Shown: positions 5,416 through 5,461 of the stretch, piece after piece
Position numbering within the stretch: the stretch's first letter is position 1
How the letters are laid out: the number at the start of each line of letters is the position of its first letter
NCBI GenBank assembly: GCA_946626265.1
Contig: CAMOUE010000149.1
Span: 1 to 5,461, forward strand
Length of the DNA: 5,461 nucleotides
Source: an uncultured Eggerthellaceae bacterium
GTDB lineage: Bacteria > Actinomycetota > Coriobacteriia > Coriobacteriales > Eggerthellaceae
Direction: 5' to 3'
Position numbers and translations under genes: made by a program
Notes under the pieces: model-generated
What the model saw: the letters and a program-made list of their open reading frames with translations, nothing else
Databases searched by the model: none
What the model was told of the DNA's origin: nothing

Positions 5416-5450
5416 CCAGACACTTGCCCAGTCACCGGGCAAGTGTCTGG
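5416..5450. repeat. Perfect 14-bp inverted repeat (palindromic element)
   Basis: CCAGACACTTGCCC (5416-5429) and GGGCAAGTGTCTGG (5437-5450) are exact complements with a 7-nt loop (AGTCACC). It lies 38 bp upstream of the SGNH-GIY-YIG start, in non-coding DNA. It may be a dispersed REP-like palindrome or the end of a neighbouring transcript; no T-run follows within the visible plus strand. Confidence 0.85.
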
Positions 5451-5461
5451 GCAAGTGTCTG
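5437..5461. repeat. 12-bp tandem repeat continuing off the right edge
   Basis: GGGCAAGTGTCT occurs twice in direct succession (5437-5448 and 5449-5460), and the last base, G 5461, is consistent with a third copy. The first copy is also the right arm of the inverted repeat at 5416-5450. The array length cannot be judged because the window ends here. Confidence 0.8.

Noticed and set aside
1..5461. CRISPR array, tRNA, rRNA, toxin-antitoxin pair, or insertion sequence transposase
   Set aside because: I found no spaced repeat array, no cloverleaf-like sequence with a CCA end, no recognisable toxin and no transposase frame in the window.

Overview
The window is GC-rich bacterial DNA carrying five complete or partial protein genes, all on the minus strand, so the text below follows transcription from right to left. 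Strong GGAGG-type ribosome binding sites, high GC at third codon positions, and a bacterial heterodisulfide-reductase-type hdrCBA cluster next to an asparaginase suggest an anaerobic high-GC Gram-positive, most plausibly a Coriobacteriia/Eggerthellaceae-type actinobacterium. The taxon is an inference from style and content; no marker gene is present.

Right edge (about 5379-5461): a non-coding stretch with a perfect 14-bp inverted repeat, whose right arm continues as a 12-bp tandem repeat that runs off the window. It looks like a dispersed palindromic element. Next (5378-4542) is one protein that joins an N-terminal SGNH/GDSL-type hydrolase domain to a C-terminal GIY-YIG nuclease domain, the most unusual gene product here. 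A 221-bp gap follows. It contains a possible short plus-strand membrane-peptide reading frame and the likely promoter of the next gene, an L-asparaginase of the type II sequence class without a signal peptide (4320-3298).

Middle (3108-2578): a small acidic, Ala/Glu-rich protein of unknown function with one DxDxDG loop, closed by a perfect 18-bp stem terminator (2512-2553). After it comes a gene-free region of about 620 bp (1958-2577) holding several dyads and candidate promoters that would drive the hdr operon.

Left third: hdrC (1957-1385), hdrB (1380-352) and the first 118 codons of hdrA (355-1), a tightly packed operon with a 4-bp gap between hdrC and hdrB and an ATGA overlap between hdrB and hdrA. 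HdrC (two 4Fe-4S clusters) and HdrB (two CCG cysteine domains) are expected to pass electrons between HdrA, a flavoprotein in known family members, and a disulfide or other acceptor. The electron donor partner and the rest of HdrA lie outside the window to the left. HdrB has an unusual charged C-terminal tail. The hdr cluster, the Ala/Glu-rich protein, the asparaginase and the SGNH-nuclease fusion show no obvious shared pathway, and the gaps between them suggest separate transcription units.
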